Part shown: piece after piece, positions 41,533 to 53,700 of the stretch | How positions within the stretch are numbered: position 1 is the stretch's first letter | How the letters are laid out: each line of letters starts with the position of its first letter | Made by a program: the position numbers and the translations under genes | Notes under the pieces: model-generated | Seen by the model: only the letters and a program-made list of their open reading frames with translations | The model's database searches: none | What the model was told of the DNA's origin: nothing | NCBI GenBank assembly: GCA_036785705.1 | Contig: JAWUZG010000052.1 | Location: forward strand, 620,001-684,000 | Direction: 5' to 3' | Length of the DNA stretch: 64,000 nt | Source: Acanthornis magna | Taxonomy: Eukaryota > Chordata > Aves > Passeriformes > Acanthizidae

Positions 41533-43150
41533 TGCAGGCTCTTTCCAGATACTACAAATACGTTTCCCAGTCCACTGCAAGAAGAGAGTTAGGGGGGAAA
41601 AGCTACATGGGTAACAGGAGTAATGTGAGGAATACAGAGATGGTAATTTCTCAGCACCTGAGCACAGCCAGCTTCTCCTAAGAATCTTGACAGTGTAGAA
41701 AGACGGCAGAAAGGAGTGATGCCCACTAGCTCATTCCACTGTTTCCAAGGGGTTTGGAGAGAAAGTGAGCCCAATGCCAGTGGTAAGAGATTCCTTGAGC
41801 CTGAGCTGAGCCTCTCGAGCATCTCCATCTCCTTAGCCTGAGGGTTTCTAGTGCCATCCCACCACTCTTTGGGGCATCATCTCCTGGCCTTTCCCGTGGG
41901 ATTCTTCTACAGCATCACACCAACAGAAGCAAAGCAATAAAACCTCCTGGCAAGCTGCCAGTTGATCACCATCACCACGAGCTGCACACAGATCTTACCA
42001 CTAGCCACAAAAGGTCAGCAAAGAACATCCCTTAAACCTGCATTTCTACCCTACAGTCTGCCCAAAGCTCTTGATCACAGTCTAGGATCCCTTTTATTTG
42101 GCTATCATCTGCCTTCAGTTTCTTTTCAGGAAATTAATGAGGTGCAACCCAGGAAACTAAAAAAAGATCAAATAAAATAGAGATAGTCATAATCTCCCTA
42201 TGATAAAGAATACACTCAATACCCTCTCTTGGGCAGATGTTGATTATAATTTATCACTATGACCTTCAGCAGTTTCTTGATTAGCCCTAATTATACCTTA
42301 CATCTGGGATCCCAAGGAGTGGTACAGCCTGGGACAAACACACGCAAGGCATGTCTCATGTGTTGATTATCTTTTGTCTCTGAGGTGGAAGAACACAGCC
42401 ATTAGCAGAAAGAAACAACAGGGCTTAACATGGGAAACAGCAAACAGATGTGGATATAGAAGGGGTTAACAAGGAATAACAGCTCCTGCGACTGCAGGGA
42501 CAATACTTCTCCATTCCATTTGTTGTAGTACACCTTTAACAGACAGTGGCTGTGCTTCCAAAGACACAGAGATTTCCACCAAGGTTCATGCCCTACGTTT
42601 TGGAACAACCCACCACATTTTGAACAGACAAAAATAATCAAGCCCATTACAAACAAACACTGCCAAAATCCTGTATCTATTGCACAGGGACTTATCCCCA
42701 TCACAGAGGACATCCAGCAGGAGCTGTGCTGGGAATGGATGGTGTGCCCTGCTCAGCAATAGGTGCCTCAGCTGTGGGTACATGCTTTAAGGCAAGATCT
42801 TCTCAGGCAACCAATTGATTTTTTTGGGTCAATTTGAAAAGCCCTTGAGAGTCCCCCATGGCTAAGAATGAGTGATATGGGTTTGGAAACGCTGTTTCAG
42901 CCCCAAATTTCTGAACATACCCCTGCATGGTGAAGCAAGCCTCACTCCAAGGTGAGATCTATTCACCTTGAAACAAAACCCAACCTCAGCCATGAGAATT
43001 TAGCATAGAAAAGGCATCTTAATCCCTGGTTTTATTCCAGAGTGATCATCACAGGAAATAAAGCTGCAAAGTTGAAACACATTTTTGCACAAATCACATT
43101 TTTCCTCTCCCAAAACCTTCCCCCAGAACTGTTTAGTGTCTCTATTTCTT
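41533..43150. other. Intergenic, nothing recognised
   Basis: Short unrelated open frames only; no repeat or exon identified. Confidence 0.45.
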
Positions 43151-43154
43151 CAAG

Positions 43155-43488
43155 GTACCTCTCTCGAGCCTCTCACGATCAGAGGGCTGGAGCACGTCTC
43201 CTGTGAAGACAAGCTAAGAGAGGTGGGGCAGCTACTGACTTTAAACTGAAAGAGGGTAGGTTTAGATTAGATATTAGGAAGAAATTCTTCACTGTGAGGG
43301 TGGGTGAGGCACTCATACAGGTTTCCCAGAGAAGTTGTGGCTCCTCCATCCCTGGAAGTGCTCAAGGTCAGGTTGGATGGGGCTTGGAGCAACCTGGTCT
43401 GGTGGAAGGTGTCCCTGCCCATGGCAGAGGGTTTGGAATGAGATGATCATAAGTTTCCTTCCAACCGAAACCATTCTATGATTCTATG
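43155..43488 (+). mobile_element. CR1 3' fragment
   Basis: gatcagagggctggagcacgtctcc, tagattagatattaggaagaaattcttcactgtgaggg, gtctggtggaaggtgtccctgcccatggcag, ccaaccgaaaccattctatgattctatg. Confidence 0.95.
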
Positions 43489-43835
43489 TTTGGAGCATGT
43501 TTGTCTCCAGTGTCCAGTCCCCAGGGATGACTCATTATTCACAACCACTTGCATAAAGCTTGTTTAATCATACTTATCGTCATTAGAAATTACAGCTGTT
43601 TTTCTTCATTTTCTAAGCACTTTGCAGGCTACATTAACAAATGTGTGCCCAGGAAATTATTGGCCAAGTCTCAGAGCATTTACAATGGGTTTTATACAAA
43701 TGCTTTCAGCTTCATGTGGAAACAGGCAAGGGGAAATCATCATGTCTGTAAAAGAGTCTCACAGTGCTACAATAGATTTTCCTTCTTGCCTGCTAGGAGC
43801 AAAATGAGTGTTTTGAATAAAGCTGAATAGCTGCT

Positions 43836-44030
43836 AGAAAAGAAAAGAAAAGAAAAGAAAAGAAAAGAAAAGAAAAGAAAAGAAAAGAAAAGAAAAGAAA
43901 AGAAAAGAAAAGAAAAGAAAAGAAAAGAAAAGAAAAGAAAAGAAAGAAAGAGAGAAAGAGAGAAAGAGAGAAAGAGAGAAAGAAAGAAAGAAAGAGAAAG
44001 AAAGAAAGAGAAAGAAAGAAAGAGAAGAGG
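43836..44030 (+). repeat. 195-nt uninterrupted purine tract, (AAAAG)n then (AAAG/AGAG)n
   Basis: About 105 nt of AAAAG repeat pass into GAAA, AGAG and AAAG units, with no pyrimidine between 43836 and 44030. Confidence 0.95.
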
Positions 44031-45920
44031 TGGAGAAAGACTTTTTTACAAATGCCATGCCTTTGGCTGGAATCAGGCATATTCTGATCCAAGTGTTCTT
44101 GGGTACATGCGTACTTGCCCAGCATTGCAGAAATGAGCATGACTGGCAGGTATCTTTGGCCCTGTTGGTGCCAAAGCCCTCAGCAGAGTCTTTCCTCTGT
44201 TTTTGACCATAATCTCCTTCACATACCTCATATATAACCCATTATCTTGGGTTATACAGCACCTCTTACCTCAGTCTTGGATTCCCACCCCATAAGGACA
44301 GAGCCCTTTAGGGAAGCTGGCATTCTTCCCCTGGGCAGCACAGGTAAGAAGAGGCAGAAATTAGCCCCAAAAGGGCTTTGGAACAGCTACCTTCCATCTG
44401 TGACCACACAGAGACCTTCCATCCCCCAGCCAGGTGCTGGTCCCAGATGGCAGCAGTGAGATGTCCACATCTGGGTGTCACTTTGCTCACCCAAAGAGGG
44501 AATCAGGAGCGTTGCTGAGCTTATGCCCCCCCAGCTCAAGCCTGAAAATGGAGACTTGGCATGACAGTTTGGGGCAAGATGCTGCTCCCCACACGTCAGC
44601 TTGGTCAATAGGAGAAGGGAAGAGTTTTGTTCTCGCTGTGCTTGTGGTGGTGCAGTGTCACCAGCAGCAATGTGTGCAGTTGTGCTCAGCTCAGCCCTGT
44701 GCAGCATGTGGGCACAGCCCCGGGCTCTGCCCTTGGGTGGCCCACAGCTTTCTAAGAAGTCACTCTCCCACCATTGAAAAGCCACTGTGGAGAGGCAAAA
44801 AGTGCTTCCACACCTCAAAGCCTGCCTGGGTGGGAGGAGGAGGAGGAGGAATAAATCCCCTGGGAAAAAAATTAAAAAGAGCTTAGAAAGGAGGGAAATA
44901 TTTCTTTGAAGATATAAATCCTACTTTGTGCATTTCAGCATGCCCTGGCTTGGGTCTCTCTCCACTCCTGGGAATGCCTAAGCAGCTCTTTGTGCCCTGC
45001 TGCTAAGGGGAGATGAGGAGATTGGGGTGCAGCATGGGGGACCCTGTCTGGCCCCACAGCCTCACCGAGGCTGTGCATCACCACAAGCATCATCTCCGGG
45101 GCACAGCTCTGTCCCTGAGCCAAGAGGGAGAAGAAAAGAGGTTTCCAGATTGCATACCTCGGCTCAGCAGCTCTGCAGAGCTCTATTCAACCTGGACAAA
45201 GGACAGGGGCCCTGGACAGCCACTGTGCTGGAGACCCCAGTGCTAGCCCTCCCCCAGGCTCTGGGTGTTAAAGTTCAAGCCTTGGAGCAAAACACTCTGC
45301 AAGGAGGGGAGGAAAAGGGAGGAAAGGATGCTTTCCATGTCACCAGATAGAAGTTTATCCATTTAGTTACTGGTAGTGTCCAAATACATGAGGGCTAGCC
45401 AGCTTTTCCACCATAAGAATGTGGTGCTGCTGTTCTCAGAGAAAAATCCTTTTCAGCTAATTAAACACTACCGCAATTCTGCATAAGCCATCTCAGAAAA
45501 TTCTGAACTAATTTCAGAGCGAAAGGGTATTCTGACACACAAATTCCCTGACCTAACCTCAAACCATGGATGCAGCAGAACCATCACCCTGAGCCACAGT
45601 TTCCCAGTTCAAGGTTGTGCCAACAGTGCAACAAGATCAGCAGGTGAGGACTGTGTGGCTCATTTGATTTTCATCCATCTGCTGGTGGAGACATGGAGTT
45701 TGCTTAGCAAGGCAAGAAGATGAGCATAGATAACTCATGGGCAGAGCCTTGATGGACCTTCTCAGGGCCAAGGACACACAGCACAGTCAGATCTGCTGGA
45801 TCAGCACCCAGCAGTGCTCCCATCCCAGCATGCGGGAGGAAAGAAGTGATTTATGTAGCTGCAGAGCTTGGGGTGGGTGTTTTCATTCCTCCCTTGGTCT
45901 TCCTGGAAGACTGGTTGGAA
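44031..45920. other. Intergenic, no gene recognised
   Basis: Contains a short (AGG)n run at about 44836-44850. The open frames here look like chance. Confidence 0.45.
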
Positions 45921-46330
45921 TTGTGGAATCATTAGGGTTGAAAAGCCCTCTCACATCAAATCCAGCCATTAACCCAACACTGTCAAGCCTACCACTAACC
46001 CATGTCCCCAGGTGCCACATATACACGTTTTTTCCAGGTGACTTCACCTCTTCCCTGAGCAGTCTGTTCCAATGCTTGACCACCCTTCCAGTGAAGAAAT
46101 TTTTCCTTATATCAAATCTAAACCTTGCATGGTGCACCTTGAGGCCATTTTCTCTCGTTTTGTTGCCTAGGAGAAGAGACAGACCCCCACCTGGCTACAG
46201 CCTCCTTTCAGGTAGTTGTAGAGAGTATTAAGGTTCCCCTTCAGTCTCCTTTTCTTGAGGCTAAACATTCCCAGCTCCCTCAGCCTCTTCTCATCAGGCT
46301 TGTGCTCTATCTCCTCTGTGTTTTTGTGGT
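45921..46330 (-). mobile_element. CR1 3' fragment
   Basis: attgtggaatcattagggttgaaaagccc, cccaacactgtcaagcc, ctgttccaatgcttgaccacccttccagtgaagaaattttt, ctcccttcag-type and ttgaggctaaacattcccagctccctcagcc, all CR1 in minus orientation. Confidence 0.93.
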
Positions 46331-47182
46331 CACCACGATCGCCCAGAACAACCAGAAAATTGAAATGGCCACAATTCATCCAAGGGCAGGTGTCTAAATA
46401 GACCAGATGAATGGCCTCACACACATCCCGAGTGCCAGGGCATGAGCCCAGCCCAAAATGAAAGGGCATTCATCCCTTAAACCCAGAAAGCCCTGCCAGT
46501 TCACCTTCAAGGAACTTCTGCATCCTGGCATGGAGAGGACAAGGCCACAGCTGCCAGGGGATTGTCATCCTGTTGCCAGCAAAGGGACAGCCACAGAAAT
46601 TCTGCACGTGGGGTGACATGAAGCAATCAGACACGACAGGTGGTTCCATGGGTAGGACCACGTATAAGACACCAACAGGCTTATTGAGGGCAGTAGTTCT
46701 CAACCCTTCTGTTCCTCATTCTCACAGAAGGACAAAAATTCACACCATCCCCCCAAACAGCATTCACCATGAATTGCAGAGGAATATAGAACAGGCCCAG
46801 CCTGGCAGCACGTTGTCAACTGGCAGCAGGGAGGGAAGGAAGAGGTCACAGCAGCAAAGCACTAAGATGAAGGCTGGAAAATCTGAGGGATGGAGAAGAT
46901 AAAGGGGTTGGCGTCATTCACCTGCATTGCTTGCAAGAATTGGGTTTTGCTCAACGAAAAACTTCTTAAAAGCTTTGCAGGGAAGGAGAGCACTCAGGAC
47001 AGAGGCACCATGACCCCACAGAACCTTTCTGACAGCTTTGAGGCATGAATCAATTAAAGCAATCACAGAGCAAAGGTTAATCAGTAGCAAGTACATCTTA
47101 AGAAATAAGTAGTCTTTTAAAAAGCAAGTGCTTTTGCCAATTCCCCCCTCCCCATTTTCTAAAGTGTCTTTTATTTCTCCAG

Positions 47183-47200
47183 CTCTGGAGACCTTCCAAG
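47183..47200 (+). other. Candidate 18-nt microexon-like segment
   Basis: A pyrimidine-rich tract ending ttttatttctccag is followed by 18 nt and then GTAAGGTCAG. Both splice signals look strong. No host transcript is known from the sequence. Confidence 0.25.
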
Positions 47201-47217
47201 GTAAGGTCAGTGATTAA

Positions 47218-47310
47218 GAGCAGCTGCCGAAAGGGCCAGACTGAGTCGGTGGCGGCAGCCGGAGCTGCCGGAGCAGAGAGGACCGGACCCGTAATTGTCA
47301 CTGACGCTCA
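47218..47310. promoter_or_regulatory. Short CpG-rich patch
   Basis: About 90 bp with many CpGs (gtcggtggcggcagccggagctgccggagc...accggacccg) in otherwise CpG-poor DNA. Small for an island; function unknown. Confidence 0.35.
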
Positions 47311-48089
47311 GTGCTGTAAAAATGTCTCAGGGATTGAAAACCTTCCAGGGCCTTCCAGGCTAATTGGAGCAGATGGAAACTGGAGAAACAAGGAATTGCT
47401 CACAGTTGCAATGGAGAACAGAGGAAATGAAGCAGGAGAGTAAGGCAGGGGTTGACTCTAAAGCATTTTGCACAAGCAGTGAGACTCCAGCCTGAGTGTG
47501 CTGGCCGACAACGATGCTCTGAGCTGCTCCCAGCCCATGCCCTACTTGCAGATATGTGCTTCTTTCTTCTCACAGCCAGCACTGGAGCTGACGTCAGAAC
47601 AGCCCCTCTGGGCAGGAGCCACAGCCTCATTCACACATGAACTCATTCCCCCACCCAGCCCTGCCCTCTTTCCCTGCCTGCTGCTATTCTCGTGCTCCCT
47701 GTTGCTATTACAGCACACCACCATCTCAGCTAACCTCTCCCCTGGCACCTTTCTGTGCAAGTGTTGATGAAAGAAAAGAGCTGGCGCACTGTGGTGGCCC
47801 CAAGAGCTTTCCTTGGCACCAGACCTGCAGAGGATGAGTCCCAGGACGCAGTTTCTCAGTTCTCTCTTGCTACAGAATTGTGTGCACTCACACAGACTAC
47901 AACTGCTCAGCCACTGGGAAGGACCCAGGCCAGGAGTATGGAGAGTCCACCCTAATCCTGAGAGCAGGTTCTCGTCATGCTTAACACAACATCTTCCCTG
48001 GAGACACTACAAAGACTGGCAAGGCAAACAGTGACAGGAGAATAGGATCACTGTAAGGCCAGGACATGGGCATGTTCATAAAATCAATG

Positions 48090-48178
48090 TATTGCAGAAT
48101 GGTTTGGGTTGAAAGGGACCTTCAAGATGAGCTGGTTCCAACCCACTGACATGGGCAGGGACATCTTCCTGTTCAAGC
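48090..48178 (-). mobile_element. CR1 3'-end fragment
   Basis: tattgcagaatggtttgggttgaaagggaccttcaagatgagctgg...ccactgacatgggcagggacatctt. Confidence 0.88.
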
Positions 48179-48179
48179 T

Positions 48180-50150
48180 TCTAAAATATCACTGTTTCTA
48201 CTCCCCTCCTCTCTTCCTGGAGAGGGCAAGAAATGCAGCAAATGCCAACATCCTACTGGTGGGGAGAATAACAGGGAACATGACCAAAGACACCCTCCGT
48301 TTACTGGGATTTTATAAAATGCCAAGCCCTCAGCCTCCAAAACGCAGGCAGCTGTGAGTTCTGCTTGCATGCTGCTCAGAGAGCAGTGACCAGCACATGC
48401 AGAGCAGGATGAGGACAAGGTGTTGAAGAGAGGAGCAGCTGCAGGCAGGTTCCCAGCTACCTCACACCCCGTGTCTGTAGCTGGAGCAGAGGGTGCGAGG
48501 TGGACCCAAGCCTGTGCACCCTCAGGACTCATTCTGCCATGAAGGCACAGCCCAGGGCACATCACAGGTCACGTCTCCAAGCTGCTCTACCCACACCAGC
48601 TCTTTCCTTCCACTAACATCTGTAACACAAAGCATCTTCCAACCTTTTATCCCACCTGCTCGCCTAAAACACAGCCCAAGACCCTTGTTTGCTGCACACT
48701 GCAGAGGTCTGTGGGGCAGTTCTAAGAGCCAACACATAGGATATAGATCCACGATGAGGTGCAGTCCTTTTCCTGCAAAATATCCTGAGATGTGGAGTCA
48801 GGTTTGGACCAAAGCCAGGCTGTTGCTGCACATGTACATGGTGTTGCAGTCTACAGGGAACGAGCACTGCAGAGCTCCCTGCAGCCTGTCCCCCATGCAA
48901 AGCCACTGAGCTGGGGCTTTGCCAATGGGCAGGATCTGCTCCACACTGGAACACGTGTGTCTCAGCTGCTGGGTGGTAGCTTCTGATAGTGTCTACACAC
49001 AACCAGAATGGTTTGCCCGAAGGAGGGCCTCTGGAAGGAAAGAAGGGCACATTGTCAAAGGACCACAAAATCCTTTAAAAAAAACCTCACAACTTTTTCT
49101 TTTATTTTGGCTGATACTTTATCACACTAAGTGAAACTGTATGGTAACAACTTGTACAGAGGTACCTTGTGAGCTGCAGGCAGTCTCACAACAAGCTGAC
49201 ACCACTAAATTTAAATAACTGTGTTTCCATCACCAGAAATGATACATAAAGCTCAAAAGACACCATTTGCTCACCTCCTTGGTCCAATGTTATGACATAA
49301 AGAAGTCACAGGACTGGTCATGAGAACAAGCTTTGTGTTTGCATTCTCTGCAAGTATTTCAAATTGCCCTGAAAATCTTGCACACCTTTTAAACATTTCA
49401 ATAGTAAAGTTATTAAGGAAGAGACAGCTTTGGCTCCCTTCACATTCAGAACAATTTTTAATTAAAATCCAGCTGGTCTTATGGTACATTATGCCTTTTT
49501 TTGTTGTTAAGTGCAGCTTAAAATCTTTGAGCACCTGTAGGAAATGATTTCTGTTCTCTTTTGTCCTTCCACGTGGTATCATCTCTCAGAACTTATCAGG
49601 GGAGATGCTACATTGTGAGGTCAGGATTCCCAGAGAAAGCAAAGAAGTGAAGGTGATGTCCACCGCAGGCTGGACCTCCAGATAATCAAAGTTTGCACTT
49701 AGCAACTTAAAGTTGTCCCGGTACCAGTCCGCAGGTTCACATCAGCCGAGTGCCTGATACCGAATTAAAATTCACTCCTTCTTAGAAGCAAAAATTCCGC
49801 TGTTTCGTTGCTAATTGTGGTTATGCCTACAAATAACGTGGAAGCATTCGGACAACAACAGCAGACTAAAGCCAGAGTCAAATCCCGTTTCAGCTGCAAA
49901 CCGAGCTGCTCTCCAAAGAGTTGCCTATCACAGCTGCCAGGGTGACATGCAGCATCAGGGCAGATGGTGGACCCTGGTGCTGCTTCCAGCCTTTCTACCC
50001 AAGTTGTGATTATTTACAGCTGTTCTCAGATGTTACCTCTTCACGGGTTATTTGTTCCTGAGACAACCTCTCCCGCTCACACGCTAGGCAAGCTCAGAGG
50101 AAGAAAGAGAGAGGCTCCTTTCTCCCTTTTACTATGGAAACAGCCCTTTA
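48180..50150. other. Intergenic, no gene recognised
   Basis: No coding exon or clear repeat; several chance open frames on both strands. Confidence 0.45.
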
Positions 50151-50159
50151 TCCCAAGAA

Positions 50160-50760
50160 TTGCAAATGCTCCGCCGCCGTTTCCCTCCCACCACTGCCCC
50201 GGCTACAGCGACCCCATGAGCCACCCACCGCTCCCGTCTCATCCCGGCTCCCGTTTATCCGCTCAACAGGTCACAGCCAACTCATCCAGCTCGGACCCCG
50301 CGTGGAGCAGGACTCCTGAGCACCTTCTCCTCCCCAGCAAACTACTAGAAAACCCCCCGCTCACAAATCACCCCCTCCCCTCCCCTTTTGTTATCGTTTC
50401 TCCCCATTCTCCGGCTCTCGGGGCTTTGTCTGTCGCCGCAGCCCAGGCGGGAGCCGGGTCAGTCGCCCGCTGTCGCATCCCAACCAACACGCTCAAAAAT
50501 GCACAGATGACAGAGGGAAAGTCAACTAAATCTCTCCTCCTCGGGGATAACTTTCAAGGCAAGCAGGGAAGGGCAGGCAGGGGTGAAGTTCAGCAGGCAG
50601 GAGCATCTTTGAGAGTTGGGAGGGAGCAGGTCACTCACCGCGCCGTGACGCACATGGAGGGGATATTTTTGCTTTCCGCTGCACTTGGGTTGCTGTGTCC
50701 TCTGTTTGTCACACTCCGGGACGCGAATGGTGGCACCGCTGTGTGACACCCGGTATTAGA
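50160..50760 (-). promoter_or_regulatory. CpG-rich candidate promoter with a minus-strand first-exon donor
   Basis: CpGs are raised at 50168-50500 (ctccgccgccgttt, ctcccgtctcatcccgg, tcgcccgctgtcgc) and again at 50636-50750 (caccgcgccgtgacgc, ccgggacgcgaatgg). On the minus strand the second cluster ends at a consensus donor, GGCGCG then GTGAGTGA (exon end 50639). This is the picture of a first exon running from about 50750 to 50639. A link to GDPD4, the next coding start on this strand, is speculative. Confidence 0.4.
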
Positions 50761-53700
50761 CAGGCTGCTGGAGCCGGGCCTCCCACGGTAGGAGGGGCCA
50801 TGAGAGGCTTAATAAATTCAGTCCCCAAGGCTAGAAAAATTAAAATCTCACCATGGGACACAGGCAGCTGCTCATCGCATGGCTCTGGGAGACACGGGGG
50901 ACTTGGGGATGAACCTGGGATTGATTCATTTATCCCTTGCCCACCCTGAACAGGAGAGGCAGGTGTTCACATCCCACCTTGGCAGAATTGAGTGCCCAGA
51001 AGATGGGGGTTGAGGAAATATCCCAAAGGAGATTTGGGAAAGATGTGTCACCATTGACCTTCAGAATTAAAACTCCTGAACCTCCTCCATGAAAATATTT
51101 TCCATGGCTGTAAGCCCCAGGCAGGAATCCACTGCACCAGATTTCTGAGCAACCCCGAATGCAAAACTGCTTATTTTACTTGGGGTTTTGCATGGTTTTG
51201 GGCTTTAATATCAAAATCCTATTAGAGTTATAACTTCCTTTGAAGGGGGAGAGGGGACAGGTCAGTACAACAAAAGCAGGTTGTATTTTGTAACCTCCAA
51301 TGCACCCTGGACTTTCAGAGAGCCAAAATACTATAATAAAGTTTCTCAGGATAGGCACAACCTCATGCAGCTCCTCCTGCCCCATAAAAACTCTTCACTG
51401 CTTTAGAAGCTGAATGAACATTTCCTCCAGCCCCAGAGGGCTCTCTGAAACACCACTCATGCAATCTCTTCATCCCTGTAATTTCTCATATTGGGATTTT
51501 TCTTGTTAGATGAAAAGACAGATCAGGGGGTCCCTCAAAAGCAAAATCAGCAAACTGCCCTTGGAAACAGAGAGGGCAAGAACAGGCCAGAAAGGATGGT
51601 CCAGCAGTTTTTGTGCAGCTCACATTGCAAAGAGAAACTTTTAATTAGAAGATGAGTTACAGAGGTGACAGCCTGGTTCACTCCGAGACTTAACGATGAG
51701 CAGAAGGCATGTAAGAGTTTCACTTTAAAACAGTCTTGCTAATCCTTACTTAGCACTTGGTCCTAAAATAACATCACTCTTCCTGTGGAATTTGGAAAAT
51801 TGGAATCAAATAAATGCAGGAACCACAAGACATGAAGGTAGAAGCAACTGGCTTTACTGCTGGTGGTTTTCCAGCTAACACTTAGCTGGCTGGAGTAAAA
51901 ATGCGTGGGACTGTATGTGATCCTCTAGAAAAATTAGTTTCTTTATGGTCTAATTCCCAGAAATCTGATAAATAGGGCAGGAAAGGGTGAGATTAAGAAG
52001 ACTGGAGGCACTAATGAGATTTAGGAAGCAGCAGCTTTTCCAGGTACCCTGCAGTTTTAATCTCCTGAGTTGATCCACTGGATTTTTCTCCTTATGTATT
52101 TGGGCCATGTTGAGCCCAGCTTCGTCACGGGGCAACACTGAGGTCCTGAAGGTCTATGGCCAAGGATAGCACAGCATGGGGGTGGCCTGAAAGGTTTAAG
52201 GAATAGGGGAGAGCACAGAGAGCCTGAGAACTTTGCTCTGCCTTTGAAAATGGTAGTGGGGTCAGCAACTCCCCAAAGTAACTTCTGTAGGGCCCTCACC
52301 ATCATCCCTGTTCAGGCTGCCATTCTTCCATCTGCTGCATCCTCATGGTGTGGGTGAACCCCAAGGGTTACAGGAGGATAAAGGGACAGGGTTGAGCAAA
52401 ATTATCAGCCAAGAAAGCTCTCTACAGTGGAAGGAAGAGCCTTGGGACATTTGTCCTCTCCTAACACAATGCCTTGGCAGCATGAGAGGCTAGCCTGTGT
52501 CCCCATCATGTCCCCCCATCCCACACAGCACATTTGCACAAGGAACAGCTGCTGGACTTCCAGAGCAGTTAACGATGTCCCCATGAGATTTATGACAGAA
52601 ATGGCACCATTTATGGCAATTCCAGGAATGATAAAGGAAGCGGGGGGAGAAGGAAGTGACCTGAGCTGATCCAAGCTTCAGAAACAAAGCCATGGGCAAG
52701 CAGCATTTACTTTTTGCGACAAGTAATATCCCACCAAAAAGCAGAAATGTCAGTCCCTGGAGGCACACAGGATGGGCTGAGGCGGGGGGAAGGGACCCTG
52801 GCCAGCTCCAAGCCCCATCACAGGAGAGCAGAGGCTCCTCCAGACCCTCAATGCACAGCATGTCCAAGCATAAAGATGCTCACAGTCAGCTTCACATCGA
52901 GCCCCAGAGGATGAGGCTGCAGGGGAAGGGGGGGGGGGGGGGGAGGCCCTCTTGCCATCTCCCAGCCTGAACCCTTTGACACACAGCTGTAACACACAAA
53001 AAACAGGGAGAGCATCAGCACCCCCAAAGTCTTGGTGTGGAGAGACTCAGGGTAAAGCAGAGGCAGAGTGAAAATGGGGAGCAGCAGCTTTTGCAGGATG
53101 CTGGGGAGCCTCCGTGGAAACCTGGGCCTGGCCCTGCTCCTGCATCCTGGGACATCTTCATCAACACTTCTCAGGCTGCTTGGGTTGAGCAGAGCTGTTT
53201 TTAAATGTTCTTACTCCCAAGAAATGCTGTTGTCCCTTGCCAAGGATGGCAGTGGCTGTGGATTATGGTGCAAAGTCCAACCAGTTGTGCCCAAGATGTG
53301 TCAGTTTCTTCTGGAGTGTGCAACCGACCAGATACAAAACTTACCCCAAGAGTCAAAATATAAACTCCCAAAAATCACCACACACAGGCAGAATTGCCAG
53401 GCAAGATCTCCCGAGTCCTGGGGCTCCTCAGCAAGGGGCTCTGGAGCTGACACAGCCTTGTATGAAGGGGGAAAGGGACAGTCCTCACTCTTCTCCCTTA
53501 TTTCGTGGCTGTCCTTTAAGAAATGTCATCCTTTTGGTCTTTCCTGGCAGAAATCAGGGGATTGCAACACACCCAGGAGGATACAACTTGAGGTACCCTG
53601 AGAGGGCAAGGGACTCCCAGAGGGGGAAATCATGCAAGCACCAGTGAGGAAGAAGAGGGTGTGATAAAACATGCCTTGGCCAAATTTTTCTCTGTCCAAA

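Noticed and set aside
40918..41580. 220-residue minus-strand frame
   Set aside because: Runs through CR1 and then the CpG island in reverse; the CR1 half is a known noncoding tail.
43793..44140. Phe/Leu/Ser-rich minus-strand frame resembling a membrane protein
   Set aside because: Translation of the (AAAAG)n purine tract on the complementary strand.
49964..50746. 260-residue plus-strand open frame
   Set aside because: Pro/Ser/Leu-rich composition from CpG-rich DNA, no recognisable domain, and no reason to prefer it over the opposite strand.
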